Assembly: GCF_913060805.1 (NCBI RefSeq)
Contig: NZ_CAJXTC010000032.1
Coordinates: forward strand, 1-59,051
Origin: an uncultured Draconibacterium sp.
GTDB lineage: Bacteria > Bacteroidota > Bacteroidia > Bacteroidales > Prolixibacteraceae
Direction of reading: 5' to 3'
DNA length: 59,051 nucleotides
The notes under the pieces: generated by a model
The model's database searches: none
The model's input: the letters and a program-made list of their open reading frames with translations, nothing else
Told to the model about the DNA's origin: nothing
Position numbers and translations under genes: made by a program
Part shown: positions 51,827-59,051 of the stretch, one piece after another
Numbering within the stretch: position 1 is the first letter of the stretch
Layout: the number at the start of each line of letters is the position of its first letter

Positions 51827-54244
51827 ATGAGCAAATTTTTCATGCTCTTTTTATGCTTTAGCATTTTTTATAATTTGACGTTCGGACAAAACTACTATGT
51901 GCTTAATGGTGTAGTTGTCGATGAAAACAACGAAGCTTTAGCTGGTGCTTTAGTGGTATTGCATCCCTCAAAAAAAGGTGCTGTAACTGATGAATTGGGC
52001 AAATTCACCATTTCAGAATTACAAGCTGACAATTATGTAATTGAAATATCTTTTATCGGTTACAATACTTATACCGACTCACTTGAAATAATTAGTAATC
52101 AAACTTTTAATGCCCAACTTCAGGTTGCAAATCTTAACTTGCATGAGGTGATAATTACCGATAATTATGTTGAAAAGAGAAAAAAGGAGGAATCGCTGAA
52201 CATTGAGATTGTAAACGACAATTACCTGAAACAAAATCTTGGTGGTAGCTTGATGAACTCGCTGGAGAGGTTGCCCGGTGTTTCAACTTTAGACATTGGC
52301 TCAGGGCAGTCTAAGCCAGTAATTCGCGGGCTTGGTTTTAACCGTGTGGTTGTGGTTGAAAACAACATAAAACACGAAGCACAGCAATGGGGCTCTGACC
52401 ACGGACTTGAAATTGACCAGTATGCAGTTGATAATGTTGAAATTATTAAAGGTCCGTCTTCTTTGATGTATGGTTCCGATGCTATTGGTGGTGTAATTGA
52501 CATGAAAAACAGGATTTTGCCAACAAAAAATTCGTTTGGTGGGGCTGTTAATTTAACAGGAAAATCAAACAATGACCTGTTAGGAACCTCGCTTTCATTG
52601 TACGGTAGGAAGGATTGGTTTTTTGTCAATCTCAGGACAACCTTTATCGATTATGGCGATTACAAAGTGCCAACCGATAGCGTGGATATTTACTCCTATC
52701 GTGCGGCTTTATATAAAAACCATTTGCGCAATACTGCCGGATACGAAAAAAACGTGCATTTAAATTTTGGAATAATTCAAAACGGTTTTCAAAGTAGATT
52801 TTATGTAAGCTCGGTAAACAGCAAAAGTGGATTTTTTGCCAATGCACATGGATTAGAGCCTCGGAACGTGGATACCGAATTGCACGATAAATCGAGTCGC
52901 GATGTTAACTATCCGTATCATAAGGTGAATCATTTTAAGGTAATCAATACAACACAATACCAGTGGGAAAAATCGAAGCTGGAATTCGATTTGGGTTTTC
53001 AACGCAATTTCCGTCAGGAGAGAAGTCAATATGTAAGCCATGGTTATATGCCACCAGTTTTCCCCGATACCCTTGATTTCGATTCCGACCTCGAACGTGA
53101 GTTTGATAAGTTTGTGTACTCAGGAAATTTAAAATTGTATCATCAGTTTAGCGAAAAAACCAAACTGGTTTTTGGAATGAACAGCGAATTCCAGAACAAC
53201 CGGATTGATGGGCGAGGATTTATTATCCCGGCTTACAAACAGTATACAGTGGGTGGTTTTGTTTTTGCCCGGCACAATTTTTCGTTAAAAAGCGGGATTC
53301 AGTTGGGTTTGCGTTACGACTATGGCAATATAAAAATTGTTGATTATTATGACTGGTTTCCATCACCAGTAAAAGAAAATGGTAATAAACCAGAAGAATA
53401 CCTGCAACGGGCAGAAAGTATCAACCGTAATTTTTCAAATATTTCATGGTCGGTGGGTTACAATTTTAACCCTGAAAACTGGTCGATTAAAGCCAATGTC
53501 GGAAAAAGTTTCAGAATGCCCATTGCCAAAGAGTTGGCTGCAAATGGTGTTAATTATCACAGTTTTAGCTACGAAGTTGGCGATTCTGAACTTTCGCCTG
53601 AAATATCCTATCAGTTTGATGCGGGTTTGGAATACCATTCGAAGAAATTGGCAATTGGAGCAACCCCTTTTGTAAACTACTTTTCGAATTACACTTATTT
53701 AAATCCAACTGCTGAGCACGATAGGCTTTACGGTAACGGGAACCAGGTTTTTTATTACACCGAAAGCGAGGTTATTCGATATGGAGGCGAAATTCACGCC
53801 CACTACGAACTATTGAAAAATGTTCAGCTTGGGATAATTGGCGAATATGTTTATTCCGAACAATTATCTGGCGAGAAAAAAGGTTTCACCTTACCTTTTT
53901 CGCCACCGGCTTCAGCCATTTTCAATGTAAAATACCAGAAAAGAAAACTTGAGTTTATTAAAAACGCATACTTTTCTTTCGACTACAGAATTACAGCTTC
54001 TCAAAACAATATTGTCCCACCCGAAGAACCAACAGATGGTTTTCAATTAATAAATATTGGCTTTGGTGGCGATTTTTCAATGGGAAAACAAAACGTAAAC
54101 ATTTCAATGCAGGTGCAAAACCTGTTAAACACAAAGTATTTTAATCACACCAGCTATTACCGGCTGATAAACGTACCTGAACCGGGAAGGAATTTTATTG
54201 TGAATATTTCCATCCCGTTCTCAGGAAAATTTGAACATCAATAA
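51827..54244 (+). CDS. TonB-dependent outer-membrane receptor, ZnuD-like, probable zinc importer
   Basis: An 805-residue receptor: signal peptide ending LTFGQ (about 21), CarboxypepD_reg-like domain (LNGVVVDENNEALAGALVVL), plug (NSLERLPGVSTLDIG, PVIRGLGFNRVVVVENN, VEIIKGPSSLMYGSDAIGGV) and a 22-strand barrel ending in an aromatic-rich strand. The plug contains the QQWGSDHGLEID stretch characteristic of zinc receptors of the ZnuD group. Downstream lipoproteins are His-rich and the operon starts with a Fur-family gene, supporting zinc over siderophore uptake. It differs from SusC proteins by its shorter length and lack of a SusD neighbour. Confidence 0.86.
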   Translation: MSKFFMLFLCFSIFYNLTFGQNYYVLNGVVVDENNEALAGALVVLHPSKKGAVTDELGKFTISELQADNYVIEISFIGYNTYTDSLEIISNQTFNAQLQVANLNLHEVIITDNYVEKRKKEESLNIEIVNDNYLKQNLGGSLMNSLERLPGVSTLDIGSGQSKPVIRGLGFNRVVVVENNIKHEAQQWGSDHGLEIDQYAVDNVEIIKGPSSLMYGSDAIGGVIDMKNRILPTKNSFGGAVNLTGKSNNDLLGTSLSLYGRKDWFFVNLRTTFIDYGDYKVPTDSVDIYSYRAALYKNHLRNTAGYEKNVHLNFGIIQNGFQSRFYVSSVNSKSGFFANAHGLEPRNVDTELHDKSSRDVNYPYHKVNHFKVINTTQYQWEKSKLEFDLGFQRNFRQERSQYVSHGYMPPVFPDTLDFDSDLEREFDKFVYSGNLKLYHQFSEKTKLVFGMNSEFQNNRIDGRGFIIPAYKQYTVGGFVFARHNFSLKSGIQLGLRYDYGNIKIVDYYDWFPSPVKENGNKPEEYLQRAESINRNFSNISWSVGYNFNPENWSIKANVGKSFRMPIAKELAANGVNYHSFSYEVGDSELSPEISYQFDAGLEYHSKKLAIGATPFVNYFSNYTYLNPTAEHDRLYGNGNQVFYYTESEVIRYGGEIHAHYELLKNVQLGIIGEYVYSEQLSGEKKGFTLPFSPPASAIFNVKYQKRKLEFIKNAYFSFDYRITASQNNIVPPEEPTDGFQLINIGFGGDFSMGKQNVNISMQVQNLLNTKYFNHTSYYRLINVPEPGRNFIVNISIPFSGKFEHQ

Positions 54245-54272
54245 TTATGCATAAAAAATAAAAATTATCGTT

Positions 54273-54704
54273 ATGAAAACAAAAGCATTTTTTACATTTT
54301 TAGTAATTACAGTTATTTTCTTTGCAGCATGTCAAAAAGACCCTTCACCACCCGTAATTACCATATTAGAACTTGGTGACGGCGATACTCATGGCAATGA
54401 CCATACTGCAAAAATTGGCGGTGACCTTCACATGGAAGTTGAGGTTGTTGCAGAGGGAAAAATCGATAAAATACAGGTACGGGTTCACCCCGAGGGCGAA
54501 CATCAAGAGGAGGGTGAACATGAAGAATGGGAAATCGATACTACTTATACAAAGTTTTCAGGATTAAAAAACACAACTTTTCATGAACACCTGGAAATTG
54601 ACCTCTCTGCCGAGCCGGGCGATTATCATTTTGATTTTATTGTTACCGATATGGAAGGTAACCAGTCGGATGCGGAAGCTGATTTGAAAATTATCGAAGA
54701 GTAG
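54273..54704 (+). CDS. His/Glu-rich DUF4625-type lipoprotein
   Basis: A 143-residue lipoprotein (VIFFAAC, lipid Cys near 20). The mature part is an Ig-like beta-sandwich with an insertion rich in His and Glu (GDTHGNDHTAKIGG, PEGEHQEEGEHEEWEID, TFHEHLEIDL) and the closing YHFDFIVTDMEGNQS typical of DUF4625-like proteins. The His/Glu clusters suggest surface zinc binding, helping the TonB receptor encoded 28 bases upstream. A terminator-like hairpin follows. Confidence 0.72.
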   Translation: MKTKAFFTFLVITVIFFAACQKDPSPPVITILELGDGDTHGNDHTAKIGGDLHMEVEVVAEGKIDKIQVRVHPEGEHQEEGEHEEWEIDTTYTKFSGLKNTTFHEHLEIDLSAEPGDYHFDFIVTDMEGNQSDAEADLKIIEE

Positions 54705-54718
54705 TATCATTAATTAAC

Positions 54719-54754
54719 AAAAGTCTGGCAGGTGTTTGATTCTGCCAGACTTTT
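54719..54754 (+). terminator. Perfect 13-bp hairpin between the two DUF4625-type genes
   Basis: AAAAGTCTGGCAG (54719-54731) pairs fully with CTGCCAGACTTTT (54742-54754). It probably terminates most of the zinc-operon transcript, with the second lipoprotein gene 15 bases beyond on partial read-through. Confidence 0.7.
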
Positions 54755-54768
54755 ATAACACAGTGAAT

Positions 54769-55260
54769 ATGAATAAAATTAATCTATTGCAATTATTCGC
54801 TTTTTTCATTTTGGTTTCTACTGCCTGTAGCGATGAAAGCGGTATTGATACTGAAAAACCAACTATCGACATAAGTTTTGTCGGTGCATTTCCAACAAAT
54901 TGCGACACCATTTATTTTGGTGAAACTTTTGAGTTAAAACTACAATTTTCAGACAATATTGAACTGGGGTCATTTAGTATTGATATCCATAATAATTTCG
55001 ACCATCATTCGCACAGCACTGAGGTTACAGAATGCAACCTTAATCCGAAGAAAGACCCTGTTAATCCCTTTGTTTTTATCGACGATTATCCGATTCCATC
55101 CGAATTAAAAGAATACACAACGAACAATTCGATTTCTGTTCCGACCGGAAATGGTAATGGCAAATTTGATGATGGCGATTATCATTTTTACATCAGTCTT
55201 ACGGATAAAGAAGGCTGGTCAACTCAAAAAGGATTAAGTATAAAAATGATTCACAGATAA
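54769..55260 (+). CDS. Second DUF4625-type lipoprotein
   Basis: A 163-residue lipoprotein from ATG 54769 (signal ending LVSTAC, lipid Cys near 20); the open frame begins 11 codons earlier inside the preceding hairpin. It shares the Ig-like layout of its neighbour (GETFELKLQFSDNIELGSFSIDI, GDYHFYISLTDKEGWST) and a shorter His cluster (NNFDHHSHSTEV), plus two cysteines (NCDT, ECNL). Probably another surface metal-binding accessory of the receptor; the function is inferred from composition and context. Confidence 0.68.
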   Translation: MNKINLLQLFAFFILVSTACSDESGIDTEKPTIDISFVGAFPTNCDTIYFGETFELKLQFSDNIELGSFSIDIHNNFDHHSHSTEVTECNLNPKKDPVNPFVFIDDYPIPSELKEYTTNNSISVPTGNGNGKFDDGDYHFYISLTDKEGWSTQKGLSIKMIHR

Positions 55261-55426
55261 AATCAGGTGCGTTGGCATGAAAGCATGTGTGTGGCTGCGA
55301 AGGTACGATTGCAGGGAAGGGCAGCCATACTCTTGCTTTTGTGGGCTGGATTATTCATTTTTCTATGTTTTATCAACAATCTTTTTAGTCAAAAGGTTAA
55401 TTACTTGTCTCTTTTACAATGAACGC
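55261..55426. other. Intergenic stretch after the zinc operon
   Basis: No gene is visible. A GGCTGC...GGCAGCC inverted repeat near 55291-55327 could terminate the preceding transcript, but no T-run follows directly. Confidence 0.35.
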
Positions 55427-55550
55427 TAACGGTTTGTACATGTTGTCGGGGCGGATTTCGGAGAGCGTTCCTGTCCGAAGGACACGGAATTGCGAAACGA
55501 GAATCCGCAGTTGGCGTACCACCGAACCCGCCCTGCAATATGTACTTTGT

Positions 55551-57495
55551 GTGTGCCCAGCATGAGCATGTGCACACTTTACTGTAAGCTCTGAAAAAAT
55601 GTTTAAAATACAAATTTTTATTGTTAAACGTTAAAGTGTGCATGAGATTATTCCAGAGGGTGTAAGTCCCTTATGCGCCATCCGCCAGCTGGCGGCCGGA
55701 AGCATTAGCAAGTGGCAAGTTGGTTGCGGGTAACTGCAGCAGTGAAGGAAGCCAACCGGCAAACTCCGGTACTGACGAACAGGAACGGCATACGAGGCTA
55801 CTGAAACATGGACAAGCAAGCACATCATTGTAACGTCCTATAAACTTCGGTTATGTTCGGTAGTAGATGTCGCAGGAATTGGAGGAAGGAAGATGCTCTT
55901 ACCTGGGGAGATCCTGATGTCCGCCAGCTGGCTGGCCGTCAGGAAGTCAGCAGAAGCCATAGTAGGGTCAGGAAACGAGCCGTCAGAAAACGGCGGAGGT
56001 CTCACCGATGAACTGAAGGGCTGAACGCATGAGTTGGCCCAAATGCTGTAAGGAAGCTTTTCGAAAGATTCTAGCCTTACAATAAGCGGGACAGGGAAAC
56101 AAATGAGAATTAAAATGATTGAACAAATTCTATCGCGGAAAAACCTGTTACAGGCTATGTACAAAGTCCAGCAGAACCACGGTTCGGCAGGAGTTGACCA
56201 CATGCCGGTAACTCGGCTATCAGAGCTACTTGCCATCGACAAGGAAGAACTGACAGCCAGGGTTCGAAGCGGGAAGTATTTGCCACAAGCCATTTTAGGA
56301 GTAGAGATTCCGAAAGGAAAAGGGAAAACCCGCTTACTGGGGATTCCCACTGTTACCGATCGCCTGTTACAACAGGCAGTCTTACAAGTGATCACAGCAC
56401 GATTCGAGTATGAGTTTTCTGATTCCAGCTTTGGATTTCGTCCCAACCGGAGCGTGCAACAGGCAGTGCAAAAAGCACAGGGATACATCAACGAAGGGTT
56501 TCAGCATATCGTGGATATCGATCTGAAAACTTTCTTCGACGAAGTAAACCACTGCTACCTTCTGCAACTGCTTTACCGCAAAATCAAGTGCCGCGAAACG
56601 ATGCTCCTGATCCGCAAATGGCTGCGTTCCCCGATACAAATTAAAGGGAAACTGGTCAAACGCAGAAAAGGAGTGCCACAGGGAAGCCCAATAAGTCCGC
56701 TACTGTCAAACATCATGCTACATGAACTCGACCGGGAACTGGAACGGCAAGGCTTTCGATTTGTTCGTTATGCTGATGACTTTAGTATTTACCTAAAAAC
56801 TAAAACATCTGCACGAAAAGTAGGCAACAATATCTATCGTTTTCTGAAACGAAAACTGAAGTTGCCCATCAACCGGGAGAAAAGCGGCATCCGTCGCCCT
56901 GTACATTTTACCATTCTCGGTTTTGGCTTTGTGCCAACCTACCGGAAAGGTGAACGCGGAAAGTATCAACTGGTAGTATCAGAAAAGAGCTGGAGCAGTT
57001 TAAAGTACAAACTTAAATCCATCACCCGCAAAACCACCCCGATGAGTTTCGACGAGCGTATCGAAAAACTGGTCGAGGTTCAGCGCGGCTGGATCAATGC
57101 TTTCCGTATGGCAAGCATACAGATCAAACTCGCTGCCCTTGACGGGTGGCTTCGCAACCGTCTCCGTTACTGTATTTGGCATCACTGGAAGAAGCCAGAA
57201 CGGAAAAGGAAAAACCTGATTCGTTTAGGCGTTGATCCGGAAAAAGCCTATCAATGGAGCCGATCGCGAATGGGTGGCTGGGCTATTGCCCAAAGCCCAA
57301 TTCTTGGTACTACAATTACTGTTGATCGGTTGAAAATGCGGGGTTACGTTCCTTTGCTGGATCTTTACAACGAGGTGAAACCAAAATCACTGTTGTTTCC
57401 TATGACTTAGCGAACCGCCATATACGAGACCCGTACGTACGGTGGTGTGAGAGGTTCTCCGGTAGGCTTTACAGCCTATCGGCTACCTACTCGAT
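55551..57495 (+). mobile_element. Group II intron (IIC-attC-like) with maturase
   Basis: The 1945-base intron starts GTGTGCCCAGCATGAGCATG and ends CTACTCGAT. Domain I motifs (GAGGGTGTAAGTCCC near 55657) precede the maturase gene. Domain V is seen at about 57413-57450 (CCGCC...GTACGTACGGTGGT) and a domain VI hairpin at about 57462-57487 (GGTAGGC...GGCTACC). Both boundaries are supported because excision restores an attC-like end. The intron lies in opposite orientation to the adjacent cassette gene, as described for IIC-attC introns. Confidence 0.78.
56103..57410 (+). CDS. ltrA: Group II intron reverse transcriptase/maturase
   Basis: A 435-residue intron-encoded protein: reverse-transcriptase blocks (GSAGVDHMPV; LLGIPTVTDRLLQQAV; SFGFRPNRSVQQA; KGVPQGSPISPLLSN), the catalytic FVRYADDF, and the maturase domain (HFTILGFGFVPTY; GWINAFRMASIQ; LRYCIWHHWKKP). 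No HNH endonuclease domain follows, so mobility would depend on target folding or replication forks, which agrees with insertion in a hairpin-forming attC-like site. It appears intact. It promotes splicing of its host intron and retrohoming. Class IIC is suggested by protein type and target and not proven. Confidence 0.93.
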   Translation: MRIKMIEQILSRKNLLQAMYKVQQNHGSAGVDHMPVTRLSELLAIDKEELTARVRSGKYLPQAILGVEIPKGKGKTRLLGIPTVTDRLLQQAVLQVITARFEYEFSDSSFGFRPNRSVQQAVQKAQGYINEGFQHIVDIDLKTFFDEVNHCYLLQLLYRKIKCRETMLLIRKWLRSPIQIKGKLVKRRKGVPQGSPISPLLSNIMLHELDRELERQGFRFVRYADDFSIYLKTKTSARKVGNNIYRFLKRKLKLPINREKSGIRRPVHFTILGFGFVPTYRKGERGKYQLVVSEKSWSSLKYKLKSITRKTTPMSFDERIEKLVEVQRGWINAFRMASIQIKLAALDGWLRNRLRYCIWHHWKKPERKRKNLIRLGVDPEKAYQWSRSRMGGWAIAQSPILGTTITVDRLKMRGYVPLLDLYNEVKPKSLLFPMT

Positions 57496-57509
57496 TAGGC
57501 ACTGGCGTT

Positions 57510-58175
57510 TTATTCTTTTTTTATAAAATTGTCAAACATCGCTTGTAATGAATTAGTCAGTTCTTCTAATTCAATCCTTATTTTGTTTAAATTGTCAATA
57601 GGTGTTGGGAAATAATATCTTTGCTCAAAATCAGCAGAAATCTGATATTCGAATTCTCCTCGCTTAATAACATTCTTTATTTTCGGTGGGATAGAACCAA
57701 GTTGGTCCTTTAATGAGAAAATTCTTTCGATAATTATATCCGCCTCGTTATCTAAAAATTTCCGAACAGTCAAATTATTTTCTATGGACAATTCAAAGTC
57801 AAAATTTTGATTGAGATAGAGTTCAATTTTATCAATGATTTCATATGAAGCCGAATCATTTTTTCCACTCCAAATTTGTCTAACAGTTGAATCTGTAACA
57901 CCAATGATTCTTGCAACTTGTGGCGATTTCAAATGACCTACATATTTTTGTAGACCATTACGAATCCTTAAAGTTTTTTCGCGTCTGTCACTCAAAATGA
58001 CAGTTTCCATTCTTAATATTTCTTCATTTGATGGTCTCCCATGAAGGTATTCTTTTATTGATTCAACAGGAATTTGGGCAATATAAAAGAGAATCTGTCT
58101 CGCTTTCAATTGGCGTCTAAGATGATTCCATTTGTTCGTCAAATGCTTGTCATCTTTATTTTGGTCTTCTTTCAT
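57510..58175 (-). CDS. Tandem helix-turn-helix DNA-binding protein, probable gene-cassette cargo
   Basis: A 221-residue soluble protein with two helix-turn-helix-like regions: a charged N-terminal helix bundle (RRQLKARQILFYIAQIP, EYLHGRPSNEEILRME) and an XRE-like motif (SPQVARIIGVTDSTVRQIWSGK) near 82-105. The C-terminal part is helical (IDNLNKIRIELEELTNSLQ), perhaps for oligomerisation. I do not recognise the family. It lies on the minus strand between attC-like sites C and B, with its stop 7 bases from the end of B, the usual layout of an integron cassette. It is therefore likely to be cargo unrelated to neighbouring genes. Confidence 0.68.
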   Translation of the reverse strand: MKEDQNKDDKHLTNKWNHLRRQLKARQILFYIAQIPVESIKEYLHGRPSNEEILRMETVILSDRREKTLRIRNGLQKYVGHLKSPQVARIIGVTDSTVRQIWSGKNDSASYEIIDKIELYLNQNFDFELSIENNLTVRKFLDNEADIIIERIFSLKDQLGSIPPKIKNVIKRGEFEYQISADFEQRYYFPTPIDNLNKIRIELEELTNSLQAMFDNFIKKE

Positions 58176-58211
58176 AAGTTTATGCTTTTAGGTAACTTCA
58201 TTCACGCTTGT

Positions 58212-58298
58212 GCCTAACGTAAAGTGCATGTTTGCGTACAAAGTGCCAGCCTTAATGTTTGTACCGGCCTGTCAGTATGAAATATGCACATTGTTGTG
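58212..58298. repeat. attC-like element C
   Basis: Begins GCCTAACGTAAAGTGCATG and ends ATATGCACATTGTTGTG, so the outer arms are complementary (AGTGCATGT against ATATGCAC, plus the AAC/GTT ends). Read on the minus strand it ends in GTTAGGC, a perfect R' site. It sits 37 bases upstream of the start of the minus-strand helix-turn-helix gene, defining the other edge of its cassette. Confidence 0.58.
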
Positions 58299-58837
58299 TT
58301 TATGTTGTTTGCTACCACCGCCTGTTCCTCTCCCAACAACAGTAGTTGTGAAAACAGTCCGCTTATAAGAACTAAGATTAAACAGCCACTTTAAGATACA
58401 GCTGATTAAATTTATATCCGTATAAGTTTTGCCGGCTGCATTGCCAGTATTTTAGGTATTAACGGTTTAAAATTTTTTCTTTTTTAGTGTTTATGGTTTT
58501 TCTAAATTTTAAATGATTTTATCTATTCAAAACTCCTCTAAAACTAACTATATTTTTTGAATTTATGTAAAATGTTTTTTCTTTCATCCATTGAAAATCA
58601 TAAAGTTCGCAAATCACAAAACTTGACTTTGTCATCGAAATTCCCGAACTTCGCTTCAGTCGTTGCAGACGTTGATTACGTCAAGAAGCCAGCTTCAACG
58701 GTACTCTGCCGTTACAACGACTGGATTCAAATGCCGTTTAGGCATTTTTTATTTTCAATACCTTTTAAAGAACATTTTACCAAGCCTGAAAACCTGTAAT
58801 CGTGGCTGTTTTTTAAGCCGCCTGGTTTCACAATTAA
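58299..58837. other. ORF-less stretch between attC-like sites, with long hairpin and terminator
   Basis: No credible gene on either strand. CAGTCGTTG (58657-58665) pairs with CAACGACTG (58715-58723), with further pairing (GACGTTGA with TCAACG) inside. On the plus strand an intrinsic terminator AAATGCC-GTTTA-GGCATTTTTT follows at 58729-58750. The combination resembles the 3' end of a small structured RNA; no promoter could be assigned with confidence. Confidence 0.4.
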
Positions 58838-58982
58838 ACACAACGGTTGGTACATGTTGTCGGGGCGGATTTCGAAGAGCGTTCCTGTCCGAAGGACACG
58901 GAACTGCGAAACGAGCCCCGAAGCTTCGGAGCGCAGTTGGCGTACCACCGAACCCCGCCCTGCAATATGTACCGTGTTGAAC
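58838..58982. repeat. attC-like element D, paralogue of element B
   Basis: Begins ACACAACGGTTGGTACATGTTG and ends CAATATGTACCGTGTTGAAC (GTTGAAC fits GTTRRRY). About 120 bases of its GC-rich core (GTCGGGGCGGATTTCG, AGCGTTCCTGTCCGAAGGAC, CAGTTGGCGTACCACCGAAC) repeat element B almost exactly, except for a short CCCCGAAGCTTCGG insertion that adds a hairpin arm. Confidence 0.58.
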
Positions 58983-58984
58983 GA

Positions 58985-59029
58985 AACCTAAAGGTAGCTA
59001 AAGTGCTCAGGCTCGAGTACCTTTAGGTT
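58985..59029. repeat. 12-bp perfect inverted repeat at the window end
   Basis: AACCTAAAGGTA (58985-58996) and TACCTTTAGGTT (59018-59029) flank a 21-base spacer immediately beyond element D. No T-run follows, so a terminator is doubtful. The window ends before the context can be judged. Confidence 0.4.
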
Positions 59030-59051
59030 GCTAATCATAAAATTCGTTATT

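Larger units (their letters stand above)
55427..57502. repeat. attC-like element B, split by a group II intron
   Basis: The left part (55427-55550) begins CTAACGGTTTGTACATGTTG and runs through a GC-rich structured core to CAATATGTACTTTGT; the right end is TAGGCAC after the intron. Joined, they read CTTTGTTAGGCAC, so the site ends in GTTAGGC (attC R' consensus GTTRRRY) and its arms become complementary (CTAACGGTTTGTACATGTTG against CAATATGTACTTTGTTAGG). It shares most of its core with element D. Read on the minus strand it lies directly after the stop of the 57510-58175 gene, where a cassette attC belongs. Confidence 0.62.

Noticed and set aside
55636-55660. Alternative 5' end of the group II intron at GTGTGCATGAG
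   Set aside because: Starting there leaves the attC-like element without a matching end, whereas the 55551 start, joined to 57496, restores GTTAGGC and complementary arms.
58557-58799. 80-residue plus-strand open frame
   Set aside because: It spans a long hairpin and a terminator, has no ribosome-binding site or familiar sequence and is probably chance.
1-59051. CRISPR arrays, complete tRNA or rRNA genes, IS transposases and integrase genes
   Set aside because: I found no regularly spaced repeats, no full cloverleaf, no rRNA sequence, and no transposase or tyrosine recombinase motif in any frame.

Overview
The window comes from a Bacteroidota chromosome. This rests on two SusC/SusD pairs, two hybrid two-component regulators that each fuse sensor, kinase, receiver and AraC domains, a type IX secretion sorting tail on a xylanase, and promoters carrying the Bacteroidota -7 box TAnnTTTG. 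A marine or sediment Marinilabiliales/Prolixibacteraceae-like organism is likely, but that is inference from gene style only.

Layout. (1) 1-303: tail of an unidentified coiled-coil protein. (2) 441-19404, minus strand: one long glucuronoxylan locus. In transcription order it encodes GH67 alpha-glucuronidase, SusC, SusD, a triple-CBM surface lipoprotein, GH43, a T9SS-sorted GH10 xylanase, a GPH sugar symporter, a lipoprotein GH10, a cytoplasmic GH43, an SDR mannonate oxidoreductase and UxuA. It runs from polymer capture to glucuronate catabolism. Its beta-propeller hybrid sensor (19631-23710) is divergent. (3) 23727-39390: a fructan/sucrosyl-oligosaccharide locus with a periplasmic-binding-protein hybrid sensor, fructose permease, fructokinase, SusC (broken by one amber codon), SusD, a catalytically dead GH32-like lipoprotein, an active GH32 and a GH36 alpha-galactosidase. 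(4) 39391-41130: a structured intergenic repeat, an esterase and a small Cys-rich protein. (5) 41243-50116: an accessory, defence-like region with a WYL regulator, a small membrane protein, two WW-headed leucine-rich-repeat proteins, an unknown protein, a zinc-metallopeptidase-like protein, a GIY-YIG nuclease, a winged-helix-like protein and a DUF2779 (Cas4-like plus DEDD) nuclease. A 3' tRNA fragment lies just beyond it. (6) 50956-55260: a Fur/Zur-type regulator heading a probable zinc-uptake operon (TonB receptor, His-rich lipoproteins). (7) 55427-58982: attC-like recombination sites. One is split by a group II intron, and together they bracket a minus-strand DNA-binding gene as an integron-type cassette; no integrase is visible.

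Three regulatory or mobile patterns stand out. First, the palindrome AGACA-N5-TGTCT (one-base variants allowed) occurs in four promoter regions of the WYL region. In three of them it sits exactly 11 nt upstream of a -7 box, so it looks like the regulon operator of a WYL-controlled, apparently undescribed system. Second, both polysaccharide loci carry four GTWAC-type half-sites phased at 20-21 bp (one slot skipped in the fructan locus), with a -7 box 36-37 nt from the last one. Third, removing the group II intron at 55551-57495 restores a near-perfect attC-type terminus (GTTAGGC), which supports both the intron boundaries and the reading of the flanking repeats as integron attC-like sites.
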